A stretch of DNA of 64,000 nt from Pseudoips prasinana (taxonomy: Eukaryota; Arthropoda; Insecta; Lepidoptera; Nolidae). Numbering within the stretch: the first letter of the stretch is position 1; the number at the start of each line of letters is the position of its first letter. The DNA lies in contig OX621244.1 in assembly GCA_951640165.1 (NCBI GenBank), forward strand, positions 17,688,001 through 17,752,000, written 5' to 3'. Under the pieces are notes generated by a model. The model ran no database searches and was not told the DNA's origin. It saw only the letters and a list, made by a program, of their open reading frames with translations. Of the stretch, positions 34,192 to 45,499 are shown one piece after another. A program made the position numbers and the translations under genes.

Positions 34192-34427
34192 GCACGTGGT
34201 TAAAAGAATCAGTGCGCACACCCGGCGCAGTCGAGCTCTGGATGCCAATTGTGTCGTGTCGCTAACTCACTAATGTCACTTAGACAACTGACAGACGTCA
34301 AACGTCACATGCGACAGTTCATAGACAACCTCGACTCGAACTACTGACTCAGTGAGTAGTGTTTTCCAAACGCTAATAGATGGCGTTACTAGTACGTAAA
34401 CAGTCCTTTAACTTAATTTCTCCGACA
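34138..34427 (-). repeat. 5' LTR
   Basis: Ends TTAATTTCTCCGACA on the plus strand. The inner end has mutated TGT to TAT. Same length as the other LTR. Confidence 0.85.
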
Positions 34428-34741
34428 TACATATGACACTTTACCTCTTTTTACATACGCCTGGAAGCTTATTTAAGGTTCGAATATAAGTTTGAGCATC
34501 AAGGCACTTAAATTACATTCTTATCATTTTGATATTTTTATCAACAAAAAAATACAATAAATAAAAATATAATTTTCTAGAATGGATGTGATTTTTTAGG
34601 ATATAGGCCATCTATATCACAAGCAATGCTTGATTTATTACTATGCTTATGTTTAATAGCATAAGCATAGGATAAGTATAAGAACCGATTATGAACGATT
34701 GTGCAATTAAATACTATATTTTTTATTGATTAAAAATTAAC

Positions 34742-34940
34742 TGGGGTAGAAAGGTTTTCGAGTGGCGACCACGAACCGGAAGGCGCAGGGTGCAGGGTGG
34801 CCGCCTACAAGATGGACCGATGATCTTGTGCGGGTCGCTGGAAACTGCCGGATGCGAATAGTGCAAGACCGGCAATTGTGGAGATCTCTGGGGAGGCCTT
34901 TGTCCAGCAGTGGACGTCTTTCGGCTGATATGATGATGAA
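34742..34940 (+). mobile_element. RTE 3' end fragment
   Basis: Reads ggccgcctacaagatggacc (the GRPPTRWTDD block), gtcgctggaaactgccgg, and gaggcctttgtccagcagtg, ending ctgatatgatgatga. 5' truncated. Confidence 0.8.
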
Positions 34941-35129
34941 AAATAAACTACAAAACACTGCACTTGCCGGCTTTCGCCAACGAGGGCAACAAATACTTCA
35001 AATTATATATTATTATATACAAATACAAATAAATAAAATTGAAGTGTCTGTTTATAATATTGAAATAACCGATTTTTACTATATGTATATGAATAAATAT
35101 ACGGTACATACTCCAAAATAACATTTTTT

Positions 35130-35285
35130 GCAATTTTTGTCTGTCTGTCTGTCTGTTTGTTCCGGCTAATCTCTGAAATGGCTGGACCGATTTTGACGGG
35201 ACTTTTATTGGCAGGTAGCTGATGTAATAAGGAGTAACTTAGGCTACTTTTATTTTTGAAAAAACAAAAATAAAACAAAATTAAC
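35130..35285 (+). mobile_element. Helitron-like element, left part
   Basis: gtctgtctgtctgtctgttt, gctggaccgattttgacggg, and aataaggagtaacttaggct identify a common non-autonomous Helitron body. It is cut at aattaac by the R1-clade element and resumes at 40323. The true 5' end is not fixed. Confidence 0.6.
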
Positions 35286-35611
35286 TAAAATCACTTCCCT
35301 TCCCGCTACGCTACGGCTCAGTGCGTCGGAGGTTCGCTGTGAAATAATATTATTTTTCTGCTATTTCGTGATTGTTTTGTGACCTGTGTTTTGTTTCTAG
35401 CTTTAGTGTTAGTGCTACATACTACAATCTGTAAGTTTTTTAAGTGTTTTAATAAGTAATATCTGGATTTTTGTTCAAATTATCGTTCGGTGAGTAAGTT
35501 TAACTTTTTTCTTGTGAGGGTACCGCGTCATAGTCACAGTTACTTGTTATCGTGCTAAATTAGTTATCGTGCTGTTTACATTAAACCGCTTGCTTATTTC
35601 TTGTGAATAAC

Positions 35612-36922
35612 ATGTCCAAAATAAATGATGTCCCCCCCGATAGAGGGCGAAACGTATTTGGGAGAAGTAAACAGACTCCCAGAACGCCCCCTTCAGGCTT
35701 CAACAAACGAGTGTTAGACGATGCGTCACCGACGTTTTGTACTCCCGATGGTCAACAGGAATCGGACATAAAATGTTTTCGGGGATCTCAATCCGATTAT
35801 TCGTCTTCATTAAATATTAGCGATACAAACAGTGCGGAATATAATTATTGCGATCTTGTGACACAAGCTTCCGTTTATCTGTCAAAGGTTAACGAATTAG
35901 TCAGTGATTCCAACTCGGGTATGAATATCGCGAATAAGTTATCGGTGATGGATTGTACGCAGCGCCTTACCAGTATTATCTCATTACTTGCGCTTAAATC
36001 TTCATGCAATGAAACTAAATTGGCGTACGCAGAACCTCAGTTAGATCTTTGCGTAAATAAAACCAATTCTGAGATTCCTACGTACGCGGAACAATTAAAA
36101 TTGCGTTTACCGAAAAAAACCGCCGCCCCCATAGTACAGACGCGAAAACCGGTTCCTTCAATTATTGCGTATCCCACCGCTGAGCGATCAGCGGAGTACG
36201 CGACTTCGTCGGCGACCAAGGAAGCGCTTATGAAGGCTATAAAACCCGCGGACGACGGTTTTCAAATAGTAGGCGTTAAAAAAACTTCCAATTCTGGCGT
36301 TGTACTCCGAGTGGCAAATGAAACCCAACTCAATAAAATTCGATCTGGCGAGGCCATTCGTTCGGCGGGTTTAAAACTTCAAACTCCATCCGGGCGACGA
36401 CCGCGCATACTTATAAAAGATATATCGTCGTCAAAGGACGACCAGGTCTTTTTAACGGCGTTATACAGGCAAAATATCAAAGATAGTGATCTTAAAGTCA
36501 GCGAAGACGATTTTACATCTAAAACTAAAATTGTGCGCAAGCGTAACGTAGCTAATGGGCGCAAGTGGGTGGGAATTGAGCTCGAACCGGAGATTAGAAA
36601 ACATTTAGTCAGCACTAAAGAAAAACTTTTCATCGACTGGGCTACATGCCGCTTTATTGATGATTTAGAGGTAGTTCGGTGTTAAAACTGCCAGCAATAT
36701 GGGCATGTTTTCAAGTACTGTAGTAATAAATTACCTACCTGTGCCTTATGCGCAGAAGCACATCCCACAAAATCATGTAAGCACCACAATGACCCAGAAT
36801 TTAAACCAGTTTGTGCATCGTGTAAAGCATATAAAAAACCTCACGACCACAAATGCGGCTCGGACAACTGCCCCACATTTAAGCATAAACTTGAGCAGTT
36901 AGTGCTAAATACCAAATATTAA
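35612..36922 (+). pseudogene. R1-clade ORF1 (gag-like, CCHC knuckles), one nonsense codon
   Basis: Starts at ATG 35612 (an upstream in-frame GTG at 35603 is unlikely in a eukaryote). The N-terminal half is low in recognisable motifs. The middle (about residues 200-350) is an RRM-like region typical of such ORF1 proteins. A TAA at 36683-36685 falls inside the first zinc knuckle. Beyond it the same frame continues with NCQQYGHVFKYC, then TCALCAEAHPTKSC and VCASCKAYKKPHDHKC, ending with TAA at 36920-36922. It binds element RNA in the RNP. ORF2 begins one base later, suggesting termination-reinitiation coupling. Confidence 0.8.
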
Positions 36923-36923
36923 T

Positions 36924-39900
36924 ATGGCTGACTTAAAAATAGGGCAGCTAAATCTTCACAACGATAGGGTTGCGACATCAGAGTTGGAAACTTTAGTCAA
37001 TGAATACAACTTAGATATAGTGCTTGTACAAGAACAATATCAATATGCGCGTTTAAAAAATAAATTGGTGCAGCTAGACAACAAATCACGGGCTGCTATT
37101 TACGTAACGCGTACTAATTTTACGGTAAGCGCTATGCGAAACCTCATGACGTCACACTGTGCTGTCGCTGAAATATCATCCCCATCCTGGAAAGTTTACG
37201 TAGTGAGCTGTTATTTTCAGTATTCGGATCCTGTCGGTCCCCATTTACATCACTTGCGCCATGTTTTGATGTCCCTCAAAGGACACAAAATTATTATTGG
37301 CGCAGATGTTAACGCATCCTCTACGTTATGGTATGGCAAATACCGTTCAAGCGATACAGAACGGCGGAACGCCGTCGAAGATTTCGTCGCTGAGATGAAT
37401 CTATCAATACATAACACTCCTGATGCACCGCCTACTTATTGTAGCCCTACTGGCGAATCTTTTATTGACGTCACTTTTTCAAGCTCAGACGTCCGAATAG
37501 ATGGATGGCGTGTTTTGCCTGACGCTTCATCCAGTGATCACCGCTTAATCGTGTACGAGTTTGTTCCTCGGTTGGCACAAAGACCTACGGCTATTTACGG
37601 TAACTATAGATATCGGCTCAAAGGGGCCGATTGGGATTTTTTCAGAGCTCTTTTTGCCGCGCATGCCAGGGATTTCACCCGGGATGAACTAACAACAGAG
37701 GAATGTGCTGTAATGATGTCGGACACTTTTACCTACTGTGCCGATATTGCCATAGGCCGCGTCCCTATCACTAATATTCGAAGATGTGATTGGTGGAATA
37801 ACTACTTAATTAAAGTTCGATGTGAATTTCGGAGAACACGTAAAAAATATAATAAACTAAAAAAACGTAAAATTGTAGGCGATGTTTTAAATAATGCATA
37901 TATAAATCTCAAAATAGCTCGTTCACGTTACCGCTCGTCAATAGAGAAATCCAAAGGCAATCTTATTAGAAAAATAGTCGATAAATTAGATAAAGAAGGC
38001 CCGTGGCCGCCCCTATACCATGAGTTTAAAGCAAATAGGTCTATAGATTTAGCTTATATTCAAAACATAAAAATCAATAATACCTACACCAGTGGCATAG
38101 AGGAGACCACGGAATCCTTACTTAATTCGCTCATACCTGATGATAGTTCCTTGAACGATAATGACTACCATAAGCAGATTAGACAGTGGGCAAACAATCC
38201 ACCCGCTACGTATATGTCTAGTCTTCCTACAATTAACGAGTTTATGAATACTGTGAAATCGCTACCTGTTAACAAAGCTTCAGGTGAAGATAAAATATCC
38301 AACAAAATGATAATAGAAGCCACAAAACAATCCGGTGATTCAATACTAAAAGTTTTTAATCGTTGCATATCTGAAGGGACTTTTCCGCGTTCTTGGCGCA
38401 GCGGTTTTATTTGTATTATACCAAAAAATGGCGATAAACTGCCTGAAGACCCTAAGTCATACCGACCAATAACGTTACTGCCCTCCTTAGGCAAGCTTCT
38501 AGAACGACTTAATGTACCGCAATTGCTGCCGGGAGGACCAAAATTTCACGAAAATCAATTTGGTTTTACTGCGGGTAAATCGACAGTGGACGCAGCTATC
38601 TCAGTGAGGAAAGCTGTAAACTCGTCCGAATGTAAATACGTTTTGGCCATATTCCTAGATATTTCAGGGGCGTTTGATAATACTTGGTGGCCAATTTTGT
38701 TACAAAAACTTAAGTTACGCGGTTGTTACAGTAATATATATTCGATAATCACATCTTATTTCGTACATGGCTCTGCAACTCCTAAGCTTGGTCACTTCAG
38801 AGTCACTAAATCGCTAACCATGGGTTGCCCCCAGGGCTCAGTGCTCGCGCCGTATCTCTGGAACTTGGGTTTTGATGACTTCTTGACATTACCCTTGCCA
38901 TCACGCTGCTCTCTAACGGCATATGCCGACGATGGCCTCTTACTTATACAGGGTAACTCCAGGAGAGAGTTGGAAAATCTGGCTCAAACTTGCTTAGGTA
39001 TGATAAGTGAATGGGGTAAAAGAAATCGCCTTACATTTGCTCCTCATAAAACCTACCAACTCCTTCTTAAAGGTGAACTAAAATCCCCCCCGGGCGTAAA
39101 ACTTAATAATGTTACTGTAAAACGCAAAATATCAACCTGTTATTTGGGTTTAGTTTTAGAAAAGAATTTCTCGTTTATAGAACATATTAAATCAGTTGGG
39201 GAAAAAGCTAAGCGAAACTTTTTTGCACTTACAAGGATATCGACGGCAACCTGGGGCCTCTCTTTTAATACTCTTAAAATCATTTACGGGGCAACCTATC
39301 TTGGGTGTATATGGTACGGCTCGCCTGTGTGGGCTGATAGGGCTACCATCGGAGCTGCTCGCCGTAAATTACTACAAAGCCAGAGGTTGGCGTTGATATT
39401 TCTGTGTAAAGCCTATAGAACAGTGAGCACAGAGGCCCTACCTGTCCTAGCGGGTGTACTACCGGTTGATCTTGAAGTTCAAAGATGAGCAGCAATGTAT
39501 TATTCTACGCGCGATAATTTAGAAAATGATTTCTTATCATTACGCGACCGTGCGAAAATAACCAGGCTATTTATGCCAATAGCTGACTTAAATAACGAAC
39601 TACTAAATTAATGGCAATGTAGATGGAATACGTCAACCAAGGGTCGCCATCTGCACCAGTTCTTTCCGGACGTACGCGAACGGTTAAATAAAACTTGGCT
39701 TATCATAGACCATTGTGTTGCACAATTTCTTACCGGACACGGCAATTTTAAAAGTAAATTGTATAGTTTCAAATTAGTATCTTCACCAATCTGTCTGCGC
39801 TCAACATCCAGTAACGAATATGAACAAACTGCTCACCACATCCTGTGGGAGTGTGATCTCTGGCAAAATCAGCGTGATATTATGTTAAACAGCTTGCAAC

Positions 39901-40013
39901 CAATATCTGGAGTAGTTTATTATACGGATCTTGTAGCAACAAGGAACAACTTCCGTGCGTTTAAGCGTTTTTGCCATACCTACTATTGGAATCAAATACA
40001 ACAGCTCACTTAG
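36924..40013 (+). pseudogene. R1-clade ORF2 (endonuclease + reverse transcriptase), two nonsense codons
   Basis: The 1029-codon frame starts at ATG 36924. Residues 1-220 form the AP-type endonuclease (KIGQLNLHN, DIVLVQEQY with the catalytic E, GADVNASSTLW, SSSDHRLI). Residues ~430-720 form the reverse transcriptase (SGEDKISNKMI, SYRPITLLPSLGKLLER, FLDISGAFDN, MGCPQGSVLAP, AYADDGLLL). The C-terminal part has GRHLHQFFPDVRERLN and the AHHILWEC zinc-finger motif. TGA at 39486-39488 and TAA at 39609-39611 interrupt the C-terminal region; the frame ends TAG at 40011-40013. The catalytic residues of both enzymes look intact. Confidence 0.9.
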
Positions 40014-40329
40014 GACCCTTAAATTGATCCTCGGTGCTTTTGCAGCTGGCTTCTCTAGTTGCAAATCTCTCATTTTATGAGGCTATATCCTCTTTACATC
40101 ATTCTGTCTCCCGCTTTGCTCTGGAGGGAAGTGGAACTATTCATTTTCTAACTCCTCCTTTTTTCTGTTTCTGATTAAATTCGTTGCGAGATCCAAGACA
40201 GTTAAAGCGATTCCACGGGACATGCCTGAGCTTCACCACTCAGTGTCATTTCATTGTGTGCCACTGTTGATCCTGGCTTACAGGAGTTGCAGTGGTGGGT
40301 AAGAGGGAGGGACTAGTCCCGTAATTAAC

Positions 40330-40357
40330 ACGCGGACGAAGTCGCGGGCACAGCTAG
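40330..40357 (+). mobile_element. Helitron-like element, right part
   Basis: acgcggacgaagtcgcgggc then acagCTAG followed by T: the 3' hairpin and terminus of the Helitron whose left part ends at 35285. Confidence 0.65.
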
Positions 40358-40358
40358 T

Positions 40359-40915
40359 ACATAATATAAAGACAGGACACAAAATAATTAATTAATGTTG
40401 TTGATACTCAGTACTTAGAGCCTGTTTACATCATGCTGTGCCTAAGAACTGTTTAATATATCAAGCTTATCAAAATACAGCTAAAATTATTTAACAATCT
40501 GCGTTTACATACCTATATATTTTTACTATTTATGGGAAATAGGACATACCTTTATTAGAGTATCTCGAAACATCCATAACATCTGCTTTTGTTGGAACAA
40601 CTTAGTGTTCACATCTTATTCATCTTTCCTGTCGTTCGAGGACATTTTGGACCAATTATTTTGATGGGTTTCTTCCGGTTTTATAAGGGATACTGTAGCC
40701 TGAAGAAAGCTTACTTGGCTTAGTAAGTCTGCTTATCTTCTACAGATAAAAATAAGTGATTTTAATATTCATTCACCGAAAATCTTTAGAATGTTATGTA
40801 TTTAATAATTTTATTGTATAATTATTAGGGATGAATGCTGAATTATGTAAAATGTGTAAGTCATTTGCTTACCTACTTTACTAAATATAAGATAAACATG
40901 ATAGGTCAGATATTT
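40359..40915. other. AT-rich DNA, nothing recognised
   Basis: No coding or repeat signal identified. Confidence 0.5.
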
Positions 40916-40968
40916 CATCGTCATCATCAAATAAGCCGTAAGATATCCACTGCTGGACAAAGATCTCA
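40916..40968 (-). mobile_element. Short RTE 3' tail
   Basis: tcatcgtcatcatcaaataa gccgtaagatatccactgct ggacaaagatct is the RTE 3' terminus; it is cut by the adjoining Helitron. Confidence 0.7.
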
Positions 40969-41133
40969 TCTACTATATAAAAATAAGTCGGGTTTTCCTT
41001 CCTGACGCTATAACTCCAGAACGCACGAACCGATTTCCACGGTTTTGCATTCGTTGGAAAGCGGGCTCCGTGAGGTTTATAGTAAAGAAAATTTATAAAA
41101 TTTAACGCGGGTAACACTGCGGGGCACAGCTAG
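40969..41133 (+). mobile_element. Complete short Helitron-like element (165 bp)
   Basis: Begins TCTACTATATAAAAATAAGT after A and ends actgcggggcacagCTAG before T. The interior has ccgatttccacggttttgca. No ORF. Inserted in an RTE tail. Confidence 0.75.
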
Positions 41134-41539
41134 TCGCGTATAAATATCGCGACTTCCAGCGGCACTCACAAGATCTATTTTATTTTGTAAGGAGCCTACA
41201 ATTCGATGAAGGCGGTGTCTTCATCGATCACGATTCAATGATCGCTACTCCTAGCCGTCTCCGGTGAAGTAAATTATGTATATTTAAGTGTCTGAGCAAC
41301 TGGCTAAGCATTCGTTTTTCGAATATTTTACTAAGAGTGTTGTTTTACAATACGGAAATAGATCTGAAGTTTGAACGATCTTAAGTAGGTATAAATAATG
41401 TAATAATTTTACTATGCTTCATCATGTCAGGAAATACACCTGATGGAACATAGCAATTGGACACAATAGCTAGACGTCGGGTGATTGTATTGATAATTGA
41501 TAAAATGGTCTTAACTGAAACCCCACAGATCTCTTGTAT
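41134..41539. other. Unrecognised DNA
   Basis: No gene or repeat identified. Confidence 0.5.
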
Positions 41540-41720
41540 TTTTGTCTTAGTTTTGAAATCACATCTTTAGCGTTAACCACTGAACATTCAAATTTTATGT
41601 CTCACTTCCCTACACTTTGCTGAAGTATTAGCTCAGCAGATACAGAAGTAGACGAAAGCGATATGGTTACTATGATTAGAATATTAGAAAAAAAAAATGG
41701 AAACTCAGTCGATACTTCTA
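41540..41720 (+). repeat. Diverged unit of a ~190-bp tandem repeat (left of the MITE)
   Basis: cacttccctacactttgctg aagtattagctcagcagata and gatacttcta match the units at 42690-43140, but with many changes. Confidence 0.65.
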
Positions 41721-42687
41721 GCGCCCGAAATTAATAAACGATCCTAATCCATTTTATGCTATCTACGACAGCAATTTCGATCCATTTGTCTATTAAACCG
41801 TGCCAATAAAGCATCCACAGATTGAAAAAGCAATCTTTTCGAACGTGCGATCTTTGGGAGGACGGATCATAGAAAATGATGGGCCTCTGTACTAAAATGA
41901 CAGGTTGCACGTGCCAATAACCAATCCATTAATTTTGACATAAGCTTAGATAGCCAAAACAATCTAAAGTTGCAATCCTAGAAATTCGGTGGATTGACGA
42001 TTGGTTCTACAGATAAAATTGGTGAAATAGTTCATTATATTCCAAAATCGCTTTGCATATAAATAACTAATAATAAGAATATTTTTTTGTTTACAAAATA
42101 GGCGGCAACCACTTCACGTCACTGTTTAAATTATTTGTAAAACAAACACAGAAATCAATAATAAAATGATTGCTTATTATATCACAATCCATTATAGATA
42201 TTATATTTATAAATAAGTAATTATTTGTATATTAGTTATAAATGCTTTGCAACAAAAACAAACAACCAACTTACTGCTTTATTATTTTTGATCCGATTCG
42301 TTTTGCTTGTCAAATTTTGATACGTTCCGTTCCACCAAAACATAATGTTTGACCAATTAAGTTTCATTTTATTATTATACACCCTAGTCGTCTAGTAAAA
42401 CATTTTAACCTAGCTATAAATAAGTCAGTATTGATGACTTATCGTTAATATATTTAAAAATAAATTTTCTTCTTAAATTAAATGGTATAATTGTGTCCTG
42501 AGTTACCGAGTTCTGCATAAAACGGAACGCTGCAGAGGGAAAGGATCGCACCCCAATCTCTGGGCAAAAAATGGATGGATTGATATGTTTTGTTATTGGC
42601 ACGCAGGTAAAGATCAAGATAGCGATAGAGCTAATCTAGAGATAGGACTGACTGACAGATTGCGGATCGTTTATTAATTTCGGGCGT
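41720..42687. mobile_element. MITE with 23-bp perfect inverted ends, ~965 bp, TA target
   Basis: The ends cgcccgaaattaataaacga(tcc) and its exact complement lie at 41722-41744 and 42664-42686. Comparison with the uninterrupted repeat unit at 43080 (gatacttctaaatcgatcga) suggests a TA duplication, which is the Tc1/mariner-type target. No transposase ORF is recognised inside; the 67-residue minus frame at 42414-42617 is not assigned. Confidence 0.7.
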
Positions 42688-43140
42688 TAATCGATCGATC
42701 AATTTTAAAATGAGAATCCTGAGCGATAGCGAATTCTAAATTCAAATTCTGTGTCGCACTTCCCTACGCTTCGCTGAAGTATTAGCTGAGCAGATACAGA
42801 AGGATACGAAAGCGATTTGGTCACTATGATTGGAACATTGGTAAAAAAATTCAAACTCAGTAGATACTTCTAAATCGAATCGTTTATTAATTTCGGGCGT
42901 TAATCGATCGATCAATTTTAAAATGAGAATCCTGAGCGATAGCGAATTCTAAATTCAAATTCTGTGTCGCACTTCCCTACGCTTCGCTGAAGTATTAGCT
43001 GAGCAGATACAGAAGGATACGAAAGCGATTTGGTCACTATGATTGGAACATTGGAAAAAAAATTCAAACTCAGTAGATACTTCTAAATCGATCGATCAAT
43101 TTTAAAATTAGAATCCTGAGCAATAGCGAATTCTACATTG
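42666..43140 (+). repeat. Tandem repeat, 213-bp period
   Basis: Unit 1 starts atcgtttattaatttcgggc at 42666 and unit 2 starts with the same bases at 42879, nearly identical throughout. A third, shortened unit starts near 43088. The duplicated block includes the right end of the MITE, so the duplication followed MITE insertion. Confidence 0.85.
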
Positions 43141-43689
43141 TAAATTCAAATTTACTTTATCCTCTAGCGGATAAAAACGACCTTTGCATTCAGATATCAA
43201 AGAGCATAAATTCTCGTTTCGAGATGGAGCGATGAAAAATAGTTTGATTTTCTTCATGTAATGGTTATAATAATGATATATTAATTAATTTAATTTCAAA
43301 CAAGTTTTTAGCTAAGCACCAAAAAGCTAAAACCGTATTTTTCAAGGCTTAGGTATTCCAAGATGAAGAGCATGCAGGATATCTATTTTGAAGGACTAAC
43401 AAAATTACTGATTTTTAAGTAATCGAATCGGCGTTACTTTGCGGAGATCCATTACATTCCAAATAATCATGAAAAAGACAGTTTCAAAAATATGCAAATG
43501 CAAGAAGGACATCATAAACAATCAAATTGCATGCACTAGTATGATACCAACGTGTTTAAGTATAGTAAACAAGTACTAATGAATATAAAAACATACATAT
43601 TTTTTTTAGGCCAAATATAAATTCGTGCCGGTTTAACTGGAACAGTTAATTTTTGTAGGTAGTTCGTCTCGCTTCTACGAATACTACGG
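43141..43689. other. Unrecognised AT-rich DNA
   Basis: No gene or repeat identified. Confidence 0.5.
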
Positions 43690-43977
43690 CTTTTAGGGCT
43701 CCGTACCCAAAGGGTAACACGGGACCCTATTACTAAGACTTCGCTGTCTGCCTGTCCGTCTGTCACCAGGCTGTATCTCATGACCGTGATAGATAGACAG
43801 TTGATGATTCACAGATGATGTATTTCTGTTGCCGCTATAACAACAAATACTAAAAAACTAATTAAAATAAATATTTAAGGGGGTCCCATACAACAAACGT
43901 GACTTTTTTGATCGCTTTTATGAATAATGGTACGGAACCCTTCGTGCGCGAGTCCGACTCGCAATTGGCCGGTTTTT
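43690..43977. mobile_element. Lepidopteran 'gggctccgtaccc' interspersed repeat
   Basis: Contains gggctccgtacccaaagggt, caccaggctgtatctcatga, ttctgttgccgctataacaa and the end cgcgagtccgactcgcaatt ggccggttttt. I know this order from a very widespread non-autonomous lepidopteran repeat, possibly the Lep1-type Helitron group; the name is not verified here. Confidence 0.65.
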
Positions 43978-44530
43978 ACTTATTCTATCGTTACTCGTCC
44001 CACTAACTCTCAAAAAGGGAATAATGTGATGGGCGTTACAGTTTGAACAGTCGTTACGACATTGTACGGTTATTCTGGTAAACATTTCCCATAATATAAT
44101 ATTTTCCGTGTAGCTCCTATATTCCTTTCTCGTATCTTCCTAATTAGTTATATAATATTATGGTATAAATCTGGCAGTAAAACGTGTTCAACATGTATTT
44201 AATATTTAATGTTGCCTATTTTTGGTAATTATTTGATATAACTCTTAACCATTGTTATGTACTAATTGGTACTATTAGTTTTAGTAACTCATTAATTCAT
44301 ACCATCGACACGAATAGAAGAAGGAGTAACACATTGATAGACAAAAACTTTTCTACTGCGTCGATATTTGCGCATGCTTGAGTAGCATGCTTTTGTTTTT
44401 TTTTGTTGTCAATGACTAAACGGGTCAGGTTTATTTATAAATTTTGGATTATTTTATCCTCACTCTGGATTCATTTGGAATTGTAGATGATGTGCATTGT
44501 GCATTGTGGTGAAATATAAATATAAAGAAT
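43978..44530. other. AT-rich DNA, nothing recognised
   Basis: No gene or repeat identified. Confidence 0.5.
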
Positions 44531-44849
44531 AGCTGTGCCCCGCGGTTTTACTCGCGTTAAACTCTATAAATTATCACAGCTCCTCCCCCGTAGGTGATAG
44601 CGTGATAATATGTACCCTATATGTTGACCCGACCTCTTAGTAATATTCATGCAAAATTTGAAGTAAATCCATGCAGTACTTTTTGAGTTTAGCCCGGACA
44701 TACATACAGACAAACAGATAAACAGACAAAAAATCTAAAAACAATATTTTTGGCTTCGATATCGATTGTAGATCACGCCCCATGTATCCTTTAAAAAAAA
44801 TATTCAATGTACAGTTTTGACTTTCCTACGATTTTATTATATGTATAGA
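44531..44849 (-). mobile_element. Non-autonomous Helitron-like family 2, copy 3
   Basis: Longest copy: the minus strand begins TCTATACATATAATAAAATC after A and ends cgcggggcacagct. The ctcccccgtaggtgatagcg and catacatacagacaaacaga blocks match the copies at 28122 and 28678. Confidence 0.75.
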
Positions 44850-45248
44850 TAATTGTGTTGTGAACAATACTAAATAGTAATTCAAGGTAGGTACGCTATA
44901 TTTGGACAGCTCTGTGTAATTTAGATTACTGACTATCATTCTACCCTTTAAGACATCCATACAGAATAGCAAGGTTCTGGTTTAAGATCTTTATTCGTCA
45001 AAAGAATAAAATTCACTTCAATGAGAAACATAGTTACAATATTAAACAAATGATTGTTAAATAATAATCATGCGATTACTAAATTGGCTTTACAATACAC
45101 AAGTTTTATGGATACAAAAATTTTAAACAAAAATGGGGCATTTAAAAAATTATGTTCCACTAGTAGCTCAACTAGACATTCATGTCAAAATAGTTTAGGA
45201 CGCCCGCTTATCGGAAACATACAAACGTAGTACTAATCTCGTCTCTGG

Positions 45249-45472
45249 GGCTCTACCGGCTAAGTCGCCGAACATCGTTTTCGTGACTGGCGTTCAAATA
45301 AATAAGGGTTCAAAATGACTTAATCAATCATTAAATCGGCTTCAACGATAACAATCGATTCCGGACCCTTTAAGACGACACATGTGTTCATGGAAGCCCA
45401 TTTATCAATTTTAACCTTTATTTATTTGAAGCCATTCACGAAAACGATGTTCAGCGACTTAGCCGGTAGAGC
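45249..45472. repeat. Inverted repeat with ~62-bp arms
   Basis: The arms 45249-45310 and 45412-45472 (ggctctaccggctaagtcgc...) are near-identical reverse complements with four or five mismatches and a ~100-bp spacer. It resembles a foldback MITE. The right arm runs into the LINE frame that follows. Confidence 0.8.
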
Positions 45473-45499
45473 CTCTGGGCGGTTAGGTGACGTTTTAGG

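Larger units (their letters stand above)
29257..34427 (-). mobile_element. Ty3/gypsy-like LTR retrotransposon, decayed, 5.17 kb
   Basis: Two 290-bp LTRs in direct orientation (29257-29546 and 34138-34427) bound the element. It is flanked on both sides by TACA (29253-29256 and 34428-34431), a 4-bp target duplication. The LTR ends form the inverted pair TGTCGGAGA/TCTCCGACA. By eye the LTRs differ at about six positions (~2%). On the minus strand the interior holds gag, an aspartic protease remnant, an RTE insertion, two integrase remnants and two hairpin-repeat arrays. RT and RNase H are not found, so it cannot transpose by itself. Confidence 0.85.
35286..40322 (+). mobile_element. R1-clade non-LTR retrotransposon, near complete, 5.04 kb
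   Basis: Flanked by the direct duplication aattaac (35279-35285 and 40323-40329). It has a 5' UTR of ~325 bp, ORF1 with zinc knuckles, ORF2 with endonuclease, reverse transcriptase and C-terminal zinc finger, and a ~310-bp 3' UTR without an obvious poly(A). It is decayed only by one nonsense codon in ORF1 and two in ORF2. It inserted into a Helitron, so it does not show the rDNA or telomere specificity of R1, TRAS or SART. Confidence 0.85.

Noticed and set aside
38165..38494. 109-residue minus-strand ORF
   Set aside because: Antisense shadow of the R1-clade reverse transcriptase.
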